A stretch of DNA of 64,000 nt from Methyloversatilis sp. Its GTDB lineage: Bacteria; Pseudomonadota; Gammaproteobacteria; Burkholderiales; Rhodocyclaceae. Every line of letters starts with the position of its first letter. Position 1 is the first letter of the stretch. This document shows, piece by piece, positions 1 through 9,660 of the stretch. The notes beneath the pieces are model-generated. The model ran no database searches. It was not told where the DNA came from and saw only the letters and a program-made list of their open reading frames with translations. The position numbers were made by a program, and so were the translations under genes. The stretch spans positions 62,001 through 126,000 of the forward strand of contig NZ_JAUYNV010000032.1 of NCBI RefSeq assembly GCF_030698125.1, in the 5' to 3' direction.

Positions 1-599
1 GTCGCGGCGTCGGCCACCGGCGCCAGGTCGGCCAGCAGGCTGCGCCGGTCGCGGCCGGTCAGCAGTGCGCGTTCGGCCGCCGGATCGGGATAGCCCATGG
101 TGATGCGCATCATGAAGCGGTCGAGCTGCGATTCGGGTAGCGGATAGGTGCCGATCTGGCTGGCCGGGTTCTGCGTGGCGATGACGAAGAAGGGCTCGGG
201 CAGCGGGCGCGTTTCGCCTTCGACGCTGACCTGGTGTTCTTCCATCGCTTCGAGCAGCGCACTCTGCGTGCGCGGTGTGGCGCGGTTCACCTCGTCGGCC
301 AGCAGCACCTGGGTAAATACCGGGCCGGGGTGGAAGCGGAAGGCGCCGGTTTCGCGTTCGAACACCGATACACCGAGAATGTCGGCCGGCAGCAGGTCGC
401 TGGTGAATTGCACGCGGCGGAAATCGAGCCCGAGCAGGCGCGCCATCACGTGGGCGAGGGTGGTCTTGCCGGTGCCGGGAACATCCTCGATCAACAGGTG
501 ACCGCCGGCAATCAGGCAGGTCAGCGCCAGTTCGAGCCGGCTGCGCTTGCCGAGTATGAGGGTGGACGCGGCATCGACGACAGCACGGGGATCAGACAT
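1..599 (-). CDS. MoxR-family AAA+ ATPase (C-terminal part outside window)
   Basis: Reading from the ATG at 599, the first 199 codons are visible and the frame stays open to the window edge, so the gene is cut at its 3' end. The protein shows the AAA_3/MoxR pattern: Walker A (VPGTGKTT, about residues 40-48), the region FRRVQFTSDLLPADILG, Walker B (VLLADEVNRA), EAMEEHQVSVEG and sensor-1 (FVIATQNP). MoxR ATPases act as chaperones that help mature metalloenzymes or von Willebrand-type partners. They are usually followed by a DUF58 gene, which would lie outside the window here. It is divergent from the deacetylase-like gene at 716. No strong ribosome binding site precedes the ATG. Family is certain; the client protein is unknown. 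Confidence 0.93.
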   Translation of the reverse strand, partial: MSDPRAVVDAASTLILGKRSRLELALTCLIAGGHLLIEDVPGTGKTTLAHVMARLLGLDFRRVQFTSDLLPADILGVSVFERETGAFRFHPGPVFTQVLLADEVNRATPRTQSALLEAMEEHQVSVEGETRPLPEPFFVIATQNPASQIGTYPLPESQLDRFMMRITMGYPDPAAERALLTGRDRRSLLADLAPVADAA

Positions 600-715
600 G
601 GCTTGAGGTGGGTTAAGGTGTGGCGGGATAATGCAGGGCACGATTCAATTCACGCGGTGTGACACGGCACGCAGAGGCACGGTTGCATATACGCCGCAAA
701 AATGGAGGAGGCGCG

Positions 716-1639
716 GTGACCACCGCATACATTACACATCCCGAGTGCGCGCTGCATGACATGGGCTCGCACCATCCTGAATGCCCGGACCGGCTGTGCG
801 CGATACAGGACCGCCTGATCGCCAGCGGGCTCGACATCTGCCTGGCGCACCACGACGCGCCGCTGGCCGGCGTCGAAGCGCTCGAGCGGGCGCATTCGGC
901 CGCCCATGTGCGGCAGGTGTTCGATCAGTCACCCGCCAGCGGCATCGTGCACCTCGATCCGGACACCGCCATGTGCCCCGGCACGCTGCGTGCCGCGTTG
1001 CGTGCCGCCGGTGCCGGCATCCATGCCACCGATCTGGTGCTGTCGGGGCAGGCCAGCAACGCCTTCTGCGCCGTGCGCCCGCCCGGCCACCATGCCGAAT
1101 TCGGGCGTGCGATGGGCTTCTGCTTCTTCAACAACATTGCCGTCGCCGCCCGCCATGCGCTTGAAGTGCATGGGCTGGAGCGGGTCGCCATCATCGATTT
1201 CGACGTGCATCACGGCAACGGCACCGAAAACATCGTCGCCGGCGACGAACGCATGCTGATGGTGAGCATCTTCCAGCACCCGTTCTATCCCTACTCGGGC
1301 GACAAACCTCTCGCCGGCAATCTGTGTAACGTGCCGCTGCCCGCCGGCACCCGCGGCGAGGCCTTCCGCGAGGCGGTCAGTACGCGCTGGCTGCCGCGGC
1401 TGCAGGAATTCGCCCCGCAGATGCTGTTCATTTCGGCCGGCTTCGATGCGCACTACGAAGACGACATGGCGTCGCTCGGTCTGGTCGAGGCGGATTACGC
1501 GTGGGTGACCACGCAACTGCTGAAGTTCGCGCAGGTGCACTGCCAGGGCCGCGTCGTGTCGATGCTCGAGGGTGGCTACGCGCTGTCGGCACTGGGCCGC
1601 AGCGTGACCGAGCACGTGAGGGCACTGGCCGAACTGTAG
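716..1639 (+). CDS. Histone deacetylase-like amidohydrolase (class II HDAC/AcuC/acetylpolyamine family)
   Basis: 307 residues. I chose the GTG at 716 because GGAGGAG lies just upstream and the family signature HPECPDRL begins 20 residues in; an ATG at 659 would add 19 unrelated residues. Visible motifs: RPPGHHAEFG (catalytic His pair, about 125-126), FDVHHGNGT (zinc ligands Asp163 and His165), AGFDAH (zinc ligand Asp244) and EGGY (transition-state Tyr, about 288). These zinc enzymes remove acetyl groups from lysine, polyamines or related amides; the substrate cannot be read from sequence. A possible sigma-70 promoter is TTGAGG (603-608), 18 bases, GATAAT (627-632). It is a single gene, followed by a large inverted repeat. 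Confidence 0.93.
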   Translation: MTTAYITHPECALHDMGSHHPECPDRLCAIQDRLIASGLDICLAHHDAPLAGVEALERAHSAAHVRQVFDQSPASGIVHLDPDTAMCPGTLRAALRAAGAGIHATDLVLSGQASNAFCAVRPPGHHAEFGRAMGFCFFNNIAVAARHALEVHGLERVAIIDFDVHHGNGTENIVAGDERMLMVSIFQHPFYPYSGDKPLAGNLCNVPLPAGTRGEAFREAVSTRWLPRLQEFAPQMLFISAGFDAHYEDDMASLGLVEADYAWVTTQLLKFAQVHCQGRVVSMLEGGYALSALGRSVTEHVRALAEL

Positions 1640-1651
1640 TCACGACCCGGA

Positions 1652-1749
1652 TGTTGGGCATCGCCTGCGGCTCACCCCAACCTACGGGCTGGCATCGCAA
1701 AAGAAATCGCCCTCCGCAGGTTGGGGTGAGCCGCAGGCGATGCCCAACA
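1652..1749. repeat. 32-bp perfect inverted repeat (REP-like element)
   Basis: Arms 1652-1683 and 1718-1749 are exact reverse complements, separated by 34 bases. The arm reads TGTTGGGCATCGCCTGCGG onwards to CCCCAACCT. It sits between the 3' ends of the convergent deacetylase and chemoreceptor genes and could form a long hairpin in either transcript. There is no T-run, so it is not a standard intrinsic terminator. A degenerate relative lies near 9628-9652, which suggests a dispersed family. Confidence 0.85.
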
Positions 1750-1787
1750 AGCCCGCACCCTGAAGTCGCCTACCGGCCCCTGACCCG

Positions 1788-3377
1788 TCAGGCGGTGATG
1801 CGGAAGCGTTTCACCGCGCCAAGTACGTCTTCGGCGAGTTTTTCGATGCCCACGGCCGATTCGGCGACGCGTGCGGCAGCAGCGCTGTTGTGCTCCACCA
1901 TGTCGGCCACGGTTTCGACGGCGCGCGATATTTCGGTGCTGGCACGGCCCTGTTCGCCGATCGAGGCCGAAATGTCGGCAATGCGCCGCACCACCTGGCC
2001 GGCATCGGTGGTGATCATCGTGATCGCCTGCTGCGCGTCGCCGGCCAGCCGGACGCCGGCTTCGACCTTGGTTGCCGCTTCGCGCATGGTGCCGACCGAA
2101 GCCGCGGTGCCCTGCTGGATACGCGCCACCACTTTGCCGATGCGGCCGGTCGCCTCGCGCGTGCATACCGAAAGCTTGCGCACCGCGTCGGCCACCACGG
2201 CGAAGCCGCGGCCGTGTTCGCCAGCGCGCGCCGCCTCGATTGCCGCGTTCAGCGACAGCAGGTTGGTCTGGTCGGCCAGCGCGTCGATTACCTTGACGAT
2301 GTCGGCCACGCTGGCCGAATGCGCCGCCAGAGCCTCGACCACCGACGAAGATTGCGTGACATGGCCGGCGATCGCCCGCATTTCCGCCGACGCCTCGTGG
2401 ATCACCCCGGCACCGTGCTGCGCACTGGCGCCCGCCTGTCCCGAGAAGGCATTGGCCGCGCCGACGTTGTGACGGATTTCTTCCAGCCCGGTGTGCATCT
2501 GCTGCACCGAGGCGGCGATCGACGTTGACGCCTCGGCCTGCCGCCGTGCGCCTTCGCGGCTCTGCGCCGCGGCGTCCGACAGCTGGTGTGCGCGCTGGCG
2601 CAGGGTTTGCGCATCGCGCGTGAGCGCGCCGACCAGATCGCCCAGGCCGCCGCGCATGTGCTCGACGGCGCCGAGCAGGCGGCCGATCTCGTCGCGCCGC
2701 GGCGAGTGCAGTGCCCGCGTCAGGTCGCCGCAGGCCACGGCGTCGATCGCCCGCACCGCCTCGCCCAGTGGCCGCGACACTTCGCGTCGGAACATCCACG
2801 CCATCATCGCCACCAGCAGCAGGCCGCTCACCGTCAGGCCGCACAGTACCTGCCAGATGAGGCGCGTCGTGCCGGCGTTCAGTTCGTCGGCGTGGCCGGC
2901 GGCAATCAGCACCTGCGACGGGTCGTCGAGGCGCCGGTAGCGCGCGATCACCGCGCGGCCGTCGGCGCCGCGATAGCGAAGTTCGCCGCCGGCCGAATGC
3001 AGCGCCTGGCGCAAGCTGCCGCGCAGTGCTTCGTCGCCCACCTCGTCCAGCGTGTGGCCCTGCCATGCCGGGTGCAGCGCGACGCGCACCGGCCCGCCGT
3101 CGCCGGTATCGAGCAGCGCCAGGTAGCCGCTGTCGCCGATGCGGTGCCGGCCCAGCTGTGCCCGCGTCTGCGCGGCGGCTGCAGCAGTGCCCGCCGCTGA
3201 CAACGCGGTGGCCGCGAGTGCGAGCCGGGCATCGAGCAGCTGCGGGATGTCCTGCCCGCCGGCGCGCTGCACGCTCCACAGCAGCCACGAGGTGTTGCTG
3301 ACCGAAATTGCGCCCAGCGAAACGAACAGCACGGCCAGCAGGCGCGCCGACAGACTGGTGGAAAGCGGGTTGCGCAT
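1788..3377 (-). CDS. Methyl-accepting chemotaxis protein with periplasmic Cache sensor
   Basis: 529 residues from the ATG at 3377, which has GAGGAG about 6 bases upstream; an upstream ATG at 3437 lacks this. Order of parts: transmembrane helix 1 (about 12-34), a periplasmic region of about 135 residues with a single-Cache pattern ([19 protein letters not shown]), transmembrane helix 2 (about 172-194), a HAMP linker, and the cytoplasmic signalling hairpin (about 369-402, [19 protein letters not shown]). The hairpin's usual EVRKL is AVRKL here, so one conserved Glu near the CheA/CheW contact region is replaced. It should pass a small-molecule signal to CheA/CheW; the ligand is unknown. The AT-rich region upstream contains a weak Fur-like palindrome (3459-3479). 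Confidence 0.93.
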   Translation of the reverse strand: MRNPLSTSLSARLLAVLFVSLGAISVSNTSWLLWSVQRAGGQDIPQLLDARLALAATALSAAGTAAAAAQTRAQLGRHRIGDSGYLALLDTGDGGPVRVALHPAWQGHTLDEVGDEALRGSLRQALHSAGGELRYRGADGRAVIARYRRLDDPSQVLIAAGHADELNAGTTRLIWQVLCGLTVSGLLLVAMMAWMFRREVSRPLGEAVRAIDAVACGDLTRALHSPRRDEIGRLLGAVEHMRGGLGDLVGALTRDAQTLRQRAHQLSDAAAQSREGARRQAEASTSIAASVQQMHTGLEEIRHNVGAANAFSGQAGASAQHGAGVIHEASAEMRAIAGHVTQSSSVVEALAAHSASVADIVKVIDALADQTNLLSLNAAIEAARAGEHGRGFAVVADAVRKLSVCTREATGRIGKVVARIQQGTAASVGTMREAATKVEAGVRLAGDAQQAITMITTDAGQVVRRIADISASIGEQGRASTEISRAVETVADMVEHNSAAAARVAESAVGIEKLAEDVLGAVKRFRITA

Positions 3378-3554
3378 CGTTGTCTCCTCTTTTGTTGTGC
3401 GTGCAGCCGGACGCCATGGCGGTGCCGGTAGCTTCATATCGGAGTCGATGTGCAGCGCTTGATAATCAATTCTTATTAAATGTTTTTACTGCGTGAAGCG
3501 CTTGACTTATGAGTGCGTCGGCCAGCGCTGTTACAGACTGACGCATCGCGTGTG

Positions 3555-3583
3555 TTGGGCTTGCCGCTGCGCTCCGGTAGAAT
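3555..3583 (+). promoter_or_regulatory. Probable sigma-70 promoter for dapA-bamC
   Basis: TTGGGC at 3555-3560 and TAGAAT at 3578-3583 are separated by 17 bases. The -10 hexamer matches the consensus at 5 of 6 positions. Transcription would start about 24 bases before the dapA ATG. Seen in sequence, not tested. Confidence 0.5.
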
Positions 3584-3613
3584 GCTGCGTTTCCTGCTGA
3601 AGCTGTTTCACAC

Positions 3614-4492
3614 ATGATTACCGGATCGCTCGTCGCCATCGTCACGCCCATGCTTGAAGATGGCAGCCTGGACTACCCGCGACTGCGCGGCCTGATCGAC
3701 TTCCACATTGCAGAGGGCACCGACGGCATCGTGATCGTCGGCACCAGCGGCGAATCGCCGACGGTAGACGTCGACGAGCACTGCGAACTGATCCGCGTCA
3801 CCGTGGAGCAGGCTGCCGGCCGTATTCCGGTGATCGCCGGTACCGGTGCCAATTCGACGGCCGAGGCGATCGAACTGGCGCAGCGCGCGAAGGCGGTGGG
3901 CGTGGATGCCTGCCTGACCGTCGTGCCCTACTACAACAAGCCGACGCAGGAAGGCTTGTACCGCCACTTCCGCGCCCAGGCCGAAGCGGTCGACGTGCCG
4001 TTCATCCTGTACAACGTGCCCGGTCGCACCGTGGCCGATCTGGCGAACGACACCACGCTGCGGCTGGCGGAAATCCCGAACATCGTCGGCATCAAGGACG
4101 CCACCGGCAACCTCGACCGCGGGGTGGAACTGATCAACCGCGCGCCGCAGGGTTTCGCGCTGTACAGCGGTGACGATGCTTCCACCTGCGCCTTCATCCT
4201 GATGGGCGGTCACGGCTGCATTTCGGTCACCGCCAACGTGGCGCCGCGCCTGATGCATGAAATGAACGCCGCAGCCCTGGCGGCCGACGCCGTGAAGGCG
4301 CGTGCCCTCAACGCGAAGCTCACCGGTCTGCATCGCCAGCTGTTCTGCGAAGCGAATCCGATCCCGGTGAAGTGGGCCGTACAACAACTGGGTCTGATCG
4401 GCCCGTCGCTTCGCCTGCCGCTGACCGAACTGGCACCGCAATTCCACCCGCAGGTTCGCGCCGCGATGCAGCAGGCCGGCGTGCTGAACTGA
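3614..4492 (+). CDS. dapA: 4-hydroxy-tetrahydrodipicolinate synthase
   Basis: 292 residues, the same length as E. coli DapA. It condenses pyruvate with aspartate semialdehyde, the first committed step to diaminopimelate and lysine, in the cytoplasm. Key residues fall at the E. coli numbers: Thr44 (GTSGESPT), Tyr107 ([10 protein letters not shown]), Tyr133 (LYNVPGRT), Arg138 and the Schiff-base lysine Lys161 (IKDATG). It starts the dapA-bamC pair, with 10 bases to the next gene, an arrangement also found in E. coli. The ribosome binding site is weak. Confidence 0.98.
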   Translation: MITGSLVAIVTPMLEDGSLDYPRLRGLIDFHIAEGTDGIVIVGTSGESPTVDVDEHCELIRVTVEQAAGRIPVIAGTGANSTAEAIELAQRAKAVGVDACLTVVPYYNKPTQEGLYRHFRAQAEAVDVPFILYNVPGRTVADLANDTTLRLAEIPNIVGIKDATGNLDRGVELINRAPQGFALYSGDDASTCAFILMGGHGCISVTANVAPRLMHEMNAAALAADAVKARALNAKLTGLHRQLFCEANPIPVKWAVQQLGLIGPSLRLPLTELAPQFHPQVRAAMQQAGVLN

Positions 4493-4502
4493 GGCTTTAC
4501 CG

Positions 4503-5672
4503 ATGATTCCCATGAAGTCCGGTGCGTTGCGCACCCTGCTGGTTGTCGTGCTGGCCGTGTTCGCGGCTTCGTGCTCGATGATCAGCGAATACACCGAATC
4601 GACCAAGGTCGATTACAAGGCAGCTGCCAAGAAACGCGGACCGCGGCTCGACCTGCCGCCCGACCTCACGCTGCCGGCCTCCAGTGATCGCTACGCGGTG
4701 CCGGATTCCGCCGGCCGCGACGTGGCCACGCTGTCCGCCTACAACGCAGATCGTGCGGGGCCGGCGCAGGCGCAGCAACAGGGCGGCGCCGTGCTGCCGC
4801 AGGTCGACAAGATGCGCATCGAGCGCTCGGGCAATCAGCGCTGGCTGGTCGTCGCCGGCTCTCCGGAACAGATGTGGCCGCAGGTGAAGGAGTTCTGGCA
4901 GGAAACCGGTTTCCTGATCGACATCGAGCAGCCCGAAGCGGGCGTCATGGAAACCGACTGGAACGAAAACCGCGCCAAGCTTCCGAACGACATCATCCGC
5001 AACACCATCGGCAGGGTGTTCGACAACCTGTATTCGACGCCGGAACGCGACAAGTACCGCACCCGTCTCGAACCCGGTGCGGAACCGGGTACCACCGAAA
5101 TCTACGTCAGCCATCGCGGCGTGATGGAGGTGTACATCAACGAGCGCGGTGACAGCACCGTGTGGCAACCGCGCCCGGCTGACCCCGAACTGGAAGCCGA
5201 AATGCTGCGCCGGTTGATGGTGCGTCTGGGCGCCGACAACGAACGGGCCAAGACGCTGGTGGCGGCCCAGCCGGTGGCCGAGCGCGCGCAATTGGTGACG
5301 GCGGACAAGGGCGGCACGCTGCAGATCTACGAAGGTTTCGACCGCGCGTGGCGCCGGGTTGGCCTCGCACTCGATCGCGTCGGCTTTACCGTCGAGGACC
5401 GCGACCGTTCGCAGGGCGTGTATTTCGTGCGCTACGTCGATCCGGAAGTCGACGCCACCGCCGGCGAGGGCAAGAAGGGCGTGCTGTCCAAACTGCTCTT
5501 CTTCATGCCGGACGACAAACCGGATCCGAAGGCCGGTCAGAACCAGTACCGCATCCACATCAAGGGTGAGGGCAAGCAGAGCAACGTCCAGGTGCTGACG
5601 CCGGAAGGCGGCGTGGACGACAGCAAGACCGCAAAGCGCATCCTGTCGCTGCTGCACGAACAGCTCAAGTAG
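4503..5672 (+). CDS. bamC: Outer-membrane assembly lipoprotein BamC (NlpB/DapX)
   Basis: 389 residues. The N-terminus is a lipoprotein signal with the lipobox FAASC (lipid-bearing Cys24, or Cys21 if the second ATG at 4512 is the start; GAGG lies upstream of 4503). After it comes an extended stretch of the type that in BamC contacts BamD (RGPRLDLPPDLTLPASSDRY), followed by two helix-grip-type domains. BamC is an accessory subunit of the complex that inserts beta-barrel proteins into the outer membrane. Location directly behind dapA matches other proteobacteria. It is somewhat longer than the E. coli protein (about 344 residues), mostly in the linkers. Confidence 0.95.
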   Translation: MIPMKSGALRTLLVVVLAVFAASCSMISEYTESTKVDYKAAAKKRGPRLDLPPDLTLPASSDRYAVPDSAGRDVATLSAYNADRAGPAQAQQQGGAVLPQVDKMRIERSGNQRWLVVAGSPEQMWPQVKEFWQETGFLIDIEQPEAGVMETDWNENRAKLPNDIIRNTIGRVFDNLYSTPERDKYRTRLEPGAEPGTTEIYVSHRGVMEVYINERGDSTVWQPRPADPELEAEMLRRLMVRLGADNERAKTLVAAQPVAERAQLVTADKGGTLQIYEGFDRAWRRVGLALDRVGFTVEDRDRSQGVYFVRYVDPEVDATAGEGKKGVLSKLLFFMPDDKPDPKAGQNQYRIHIKGEGKQSNVQVLTPEGGVDDSKTAKRILSLLHEQLK

Positions 5673-5813
5673 CCGGCCGGGCCCCGGAGAGTCAGCTCGC
5701 AAACCGGTGGCTGCGGCCGGGGACATCCGGCTGGGGACGCCGCTCCCCACAGCAGTACCCCGCATGGCATCTGCTGCCACGCACGGCCGTGCGAAGTGAA
5801 TCGTCGACGGCGT

Positions 5814-6620
5814 TCAGCCTGCGATCCGTGCGCTTTCCTGTTGCAGATCGAGCGCTGAAGCAGCGTCAGCCAGGCTGACCACCTCGCCGATCACCACGAT
5901 GGCGGGGCTGCCAAGTCCGGCGATTGAAACTTCGGTTGCCAGCGTTGCGGCAGTCGCCACAACCTTGCGCTGATCGCACCGGGTGCCGTTCTGGATGGCG
6001 CAGGCCGGTGTGTCAGCCGGCAGGCCGCCATCGATCAGCGCACGCGTGATGCTGTCCAGCGTGCGCATTCCCATATAGATGACCAGTGTGGTGCCACAGC
6101 GTGCCAGCGCCGCCCAGTCCGGCTCGCGTCCGGGCTGGCCGTCGGCCCGTGCGTGCCCGGTCACGAAGGTGACGCCGCAGGCGAAGTCGCGATGCGTCAC
6201 CGGTACGCCGAGTGATGCGGGTACCGCGATGCCGGACGACAGGCCGCTGACCACCTCGCAGGCGATGCCGGCGCGCGCCATGGACTGCATCTCCTCGCCG
6301 CCGCGGCCGAACACGAAGGGGTCACCGCCCTTGACCCGGCCGACCGTCAGCCCGGCCCGTGCACAGCGCCGCATCAAGCGTTCGATGAAGGCCTGCGGCG
6401 TGCTGCGACAGCCACCACGCTTGCCGACACGCACGATGCGCGCGTCCGGCCGTGCGTGCCCGAGCACGGCCGGATCGACCAGATCATCAACCAGCAGCAC
6501 GTCGCACAGGCCAAGCACGCGCACGGCCTTCAGCGTGAGCAACTCCGGGTCGCCCGGCCCGGCGCCGATCAGATAGACCTTGCCGGTTGCGCGGGAGAAA
6601 GCATCAGTTTGAATGTTCAT
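5814..6620 (-). CDS. cobA: Uroporphyrinogen-III C-methyltransferase (SUMT)
   Basis: 268 residues from the ATG at 6620; an upstream ATG at 6671 would add 17 residues with no family similarity. It methylates uroporphyrinogen III at C2 and C7 using S-adenosylmethionine to give precorrin-2, the branch point to sirohaem and cobalamin. Motifs: GAGPGDPELLTLKA (about 17-30), DDLVDP, RVKGGDPFVFGRGGEE, VSGLSSGIAVPASLGVPVTH and the IYMGM stretch. It stands alone here; no cysG-type dehydrogenase or cob genes are adjacent, and no cobalamin riboswitch pattern was seen upstream. Confidence 0.95.
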   Translation of the reverse strand: MNIQTDAFSRATGKVYLIGAGPGDPELLTLKAVRVLGLCDVLLVDDLVDPAVLGHARPDARIVRVGKRGGCRSTPQAFIERLMRRCARAGLTVGRVKGGDPFVFGRGGEEMQSMARAGIACEVVSGLSSGIAVPASLGVPVTHRDFACGVTFVTGHARADGQPGREPDWAALARCGTTLVIYMGMRTLDSITRALIDGGLPADTPACAIQNGTRCDQRKVVATAATLATEVSIAGLGSPAIVVIGEVVSLADAASALDLQQESARIAG

Positions 6621-6763
6621 GCCCGGATACAAGCAAGCGCGGGGCCATGCCCGTCCCGAGGACGCCGCCACGTGCAGCGTACGTGCCGTCGCCGGCAGTC
6701 TGACGGATGCACCGCCGGTGTGCGTGCAGTGCTACATTCCGGGGCGTAAAAAGAGGCGTACGC

Positions 6764-7441
6764 ATGCAATCCGACGACGACATTGGGAAGGGCGGGCGCG
6801 CCGCGGGCCGGCCGCGCGGAGACGCGAAGGAACGGATTTTCGAGGCGGCGGAAAAGCTGTTCACCGAGCAGGGCTATGCCGCGACATCGATGCGCATGAT
6901 TGCGCATGCCGCCAGCGTGCCGCTCGCGTCCATCAATTACCACTTCAAATCGAAGCGCGATCTGATGGAAGCCATCTATCGGCGCGTGCTCGGTGCCGAC
7001 GGCCGGCGCTCGGACTATCTCGACAAGCTGGAACGCGAAGCGGGCGGCGCGCCGCTGACGGTGCCGCAGATCGTGCAGACCTTCATCGAGTCCATCCTGC
7101 GCCTGTCGCGCAAGGACACGGTGTCCGGCTCCGTATTCAAGCAGCTGATCGGTCGCGCGTATTTCGAACCGGGCGATGACTACATTCCGGCGGAGTATGT
7201 GCAGATCATGGACCGCTACCGCGTCGCGCTGCTGCGCGCGCTGCCCGATGTCCCTGAAGACGAGGTGGTCAGGCGCATGTACTTCTTCGTCGGCATCGTC
7301 GCCTACGTGATGGCCGGCCGCGACGTGATGCAGCTGCTCGGCCACTGCGCGCCGGAAAGGAGGCATGACCCGGAAACGCTGCTGCGTGCACTGGTGCCCT
7401 TCGTCGTCGGTGGCATGGAGGCGCCCGCGCTGTCCGCCTGA
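6764..7441 (+). CDS. TetR/AcrR-family transcriptional regulator
   Basis: 225 residues from the ATG at 6764, with AAGAGG about 7 bases upstream; the preceding in-frame ATG at 6707 overlaps the divergent cobA promoter region. The N-terminal helix-turn-helix (about 22-66) reads [19 protein letters not shown] then [14 protein letters not shown], typical of TetR. The C-terminal ligand and dimer domain has a pattern seen in PsrA/CecR-like regulators, but I cannot name the subfamily. Part of this gene (7050-7230) has a decayed copy at 9661-9795, just before an RND efflux operon, so this regulator or its lost paralogue is a candidate efflux repressor. Its targets are inference. Confidence 0.93.
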   Translation: MQSDDDIGKGGRAAGRPRGDAKERIFEAAEKLFTEQGYAATSMRMIAHAASVPLASINYHFKSKRDLMEAIYRRVLGADGRRSDYLDKLEREAGGAPLTVPQIVQTFIESILRLSRKDTVSGSVFKQLIGRAYFEPGDDYIPAEYVQIMDRYRVALLRALPDVPEDEVVRRMYFFVGIVAYVMAGRDVMQLLGHCAPERRHDPETLLRALVPFVVGGMEAPALSA

Positions 7442-7478
7442 CCTTACGCGCTGGCCTGGGAATTGCTACGGCGATGGC

Positions 7479-8678
7479 ATGGATACCCTTGCGCTCTCCT
7501 CATCCCCGCCCGCCGTGCGTGCCCATGCCGCGCCGCGCATCCCGCTGGTCCTGCTTGCCTTGCTGCCTGCAATGCTCGCCTTCGTCGCCGGGCTGTTCGC
7601 CGCCGGCCTGCCTGACTGGCGCTGGCTTGCGCTGCTGCCGGCGACGGGTTGCGGTGTCCTGCTGGCGGCGCAATTGCGTACCCGACGACGGGCCGAGCGC
7701 ACGCTGATCGATTTCGCGCTGGCGCTTGAAAGCGGCGACCTCACCGCGCGGCTGCAGCCTGGCAGCGTCGACGCCCCCACGCTGCAGGAAAGCATGAATG
7801 GCATGGCGCGATCCTTCGTGCGCCTGATGACGCGTCTGTCCAGGGTGGTGCACGAGCTCGAGCACTCGTCGCGCGAAAGCAGCGCGAACGCGCGCGCCGG
7901 CGACAGCGGCGTGCGCTCGCAGCGCGAAGTGACGGTCAGTTCGGCCGCCACGCTGGAACAGTTGTCCACCAGCCTGGCCGTCAGTTCAGAGCAGGCGGAC
8001 GACGCCGCCGCAATGGCGCGTACGGCACATGCGGCTGCCAGAGACGGCACGCGCACGGGCGAGCAACTGGGACTGCGCATGGACAGCATCGCTGTCGACA
8101 TGCAGGCCACCGGCGAACGCGTGGCCCGGCTCAATGCCTGTTCGGCCGACATCGGCGGCATCGTCGGCACCATCGCGGCGATCGCCGACAAGACCAATCT
8201 GCTGGCGCTGAATGCGGCGATCGAGGCGGCGCGCGCCGGCGAGAACGGACGCGGCTTCGCGGTGGTCGCCGACGAGGTCGGCAAGCTGGCCGGCCTGACC
8301 CGGCAGGCCACCGGCGAGGTGCAGGCGCTGATCGAACGGCTGCAGGGCGACGTCGTATCGGTCAGCAGCGCCATCGACCGCGCCGGCAGCGAAGTGACGC
8401 TGGGCCGGGGCGAAGCCGCCGGCGTCATCGGCAGCCTGGGCGACATTGCCGCGCAGATCGATGCCACGCTCGCCGCGGTGACCGAAATCGCCCAGGCCAG
8501 CACCGAACAGAGCCGCGCTGCCGAAGCGCTGGCGCGTGACGTCGAACAGGTGGCCGGGCTGGCCGGGCAGAACGAGAACCTCATCCACGACAACCACGAA
8601 CTGTCCGGCTATCTCGAACAGATGGCCGGCCAGCTCCGCGACGCACTCGACACCTACCAGGTGGAACAGACATGCTGA
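7479..8678 (+). CDS. Methyl-accepting chemotaxis protein without a ligand-binding domain
   Basis: 399 residues from the ATG at 7479. Two hydrophobic helices near the N-terminus (about 20-42 and 46-64) are separated by only a few residues, so there is essentially no periplasmic sensor. A HAMP-like stretch follows ([20 protein letters not shown]), then a long coiled-coil signalling domain with a canonical hairpin tip ([32 protein letters not shown]). It should interact with CheA/CheW in the cytoplasm. The last 7 bases overlap the next gene, which encodes a membrane-anchored helical protein, so the two are probably co-translated and may work together. Confidence 0.93.
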   Translation: MDTLALSSSPPAVRAHAAPRIPLVLLALLPAMLAFVAGLFAAGLPDWRWLALLPATGCGVLLAAQLRTRRRAERTLIDFALALESGDLTARLQPGSVDAPTLQESMNGMARSFVRLMTRLSRVVHELEHSSRESSANARAGDSGVRSQREVTVSSAATLEQLSTSLAVSSEQADDAAAMARTAHAAARDGTRTGEQLGLRMDSIAVDMQATGERVARLNACSADIGGIVGTIAAIADKTNLLALNAAIEAARAGENGRGFAVVADEVGKLAGLTRQATGEVQALIERLQGDVVSVSSAIDRAGSEVTLGRGEAAGVIGSLGDIAAQIDATLAAVTEIAQASTEQSRAAEALARDVEQVAGLAGQNENLIHDNHELSGYLEQMAGQLRDALDTYQVEQTC

Positions 8679-9556
8679 CCACACTCGTGATACTCGCAGC
8701 CCTCGCCGCGACGACCTGCATCCTGCTGTGGCAGCGCCGCAGCACGCGCACGCAAATGGTGCAGACGGCGCTGCGTGCGCTCGATGGCTGTGCGGTGATG
8801 CTGCAGCTGGTGCGTGCACTGCAGCAGCATCGCGGCATGAGCGTGGCGTGGCTGGCGGGCGATGCCGCGTTCGGCGCGCAGATGGCGGCGCGGCGGCAGG
8901 ACATCGATCGCTGCATCGTCGCGCTCGAACACACCGCGCGGGCGGAAGACGAGATGCCGCGCGCCTGCGTGACGCACAACGACCTGATGTTGTTCCGTTT
9001 CCAGTGGCGCGAACTGGTCGACCTGATCGAACAGGGCAAGGCCGGCGCCGAACAGAGCATCGCCCGCCACGGCCTGCTGGTGTCGCGCGCCCTGGAGTGG
9101 CTGGCCGGGCTTGGCGAGGCGCGCGTCGAACTGGGCGCGGCCGGGTGCGTCGATGCCGGTCGGGTACGCAACCACATCGGCAGCCTGCCGGCGCTGGCCG
9201 AATACCTCGGGCAGGCGCGCGCCATCGGCACCGGCGTGGCGGCGCGCGGCCAGTGCGCACCGGTGGCGCGCGTGCGCCTGATGTATCTCGCGTCACGCAT
9301 CGAATCGCTGCTGCGACAGGCGCTCGCGGCGTCCGACGACAGCCAGGCCGCGATCGATGCAGACCGAAGCGTCGGCGCCATGATGTCGACACTGCGCCGA
9401 CACCTGCTCGGCGGCGCCGCCGGTCTGAACGCCGAGGCGTGGTTCGCCGGGGCGACGCGGGCCATCGACGGCGTCTATGCCTGGATAGACGAATGTGGCG
9501 CAGACCTGCGCCGCGAACTGGCGTCGCCCTCCGCCGGATTGCGCGCCGCGGCCTGA
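8672..9556 (+). CDS. Membrane-anchored helical protein with NIT-like sensor pattern, partner of the upstream MCP
   Basis: 294 residues. One N-terminal hydrophobic helix (about 3-20) is followed by WQRRSTRTQ; the positive charges predict that the rest is cytoplasmic. The remaining 270 residues look all-helical. The segment [18 protein letters not shown] (about 50-67) resembles the start of nitrate/nitrite-sensing (NIT) domains, where a Gln/Arg-Gly pair is typical, but I would not claim nitrate binding from this alone. The start codon lies inside the last codons of the sensorless chemoreceptor (7-base overlap), implying translational coupling. It may supply the missing sensory input in trans. 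Function otherwise unknown. Confidence 0.75.
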   Translation: MLTTLVILAALAATTCILLWQRRSTRTQMVQTALRALDGCAVMLQLVRALQQHRGMSVAWLAGDAAFGAQMAARRQDIDRCIVALEHTARAEDEMPRACVTHNDLMLFRFQWRELVDLIEQGKAGAEQSIARHGLLVSRALEWLAGLGEARVELGAAGCVDAGRVRNHIGSLPALAEYLGQARAIGTGVAARGQCAPVARVRLMYLASRIESLLRQALAASDDSQAAIDADRSVGAMMSTLRRHLLGGAAGLNAEAWFAGATRAIDGVYAWIDECGADLRRELASPSAGLRAAA

Positions 9557-9627
9557 GCGCGAATTCGTCAAGCGAACAGCGCTTGAACCCGGCGCGCTGT
9601 CTGACAGGGGCGATACGCAAGTCCGCC

Positions 9628-9652
9628 GGGCATCGCTGCGCTGACCCCACCT
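9628..9652. repeat. Degenerate copy of the 1652-1749 repeat arm
   Basis: The stretch beginning GGGCATCGCTGCGCTGACCC closely follows the arm at 1657-1683 with a few changes, and is followed by a short ACCCCA/TGGGGT hairpin. It lies immediately upstream of the TetR relic. Short, so only moderately supported. Confidence 0.35.
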
Positions 9653-9660
9653 GGGGTGAC

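Noticed and set aside
613..907. Short minus-strand frames in the region upstream of and inside the deacetylase gene
   Set aside because: They overlap the clear plus-strand gene, have no ribosome binding sites and encode Arg/Pro-rich noise.
3459..3479. Fur-like AT-rich palindrome (TTGATAATCAA) upstream of the first chemoreceptor
   Set aside because: Only half of it resembles a Fur box; chance in an AT-rich promoter is likely.
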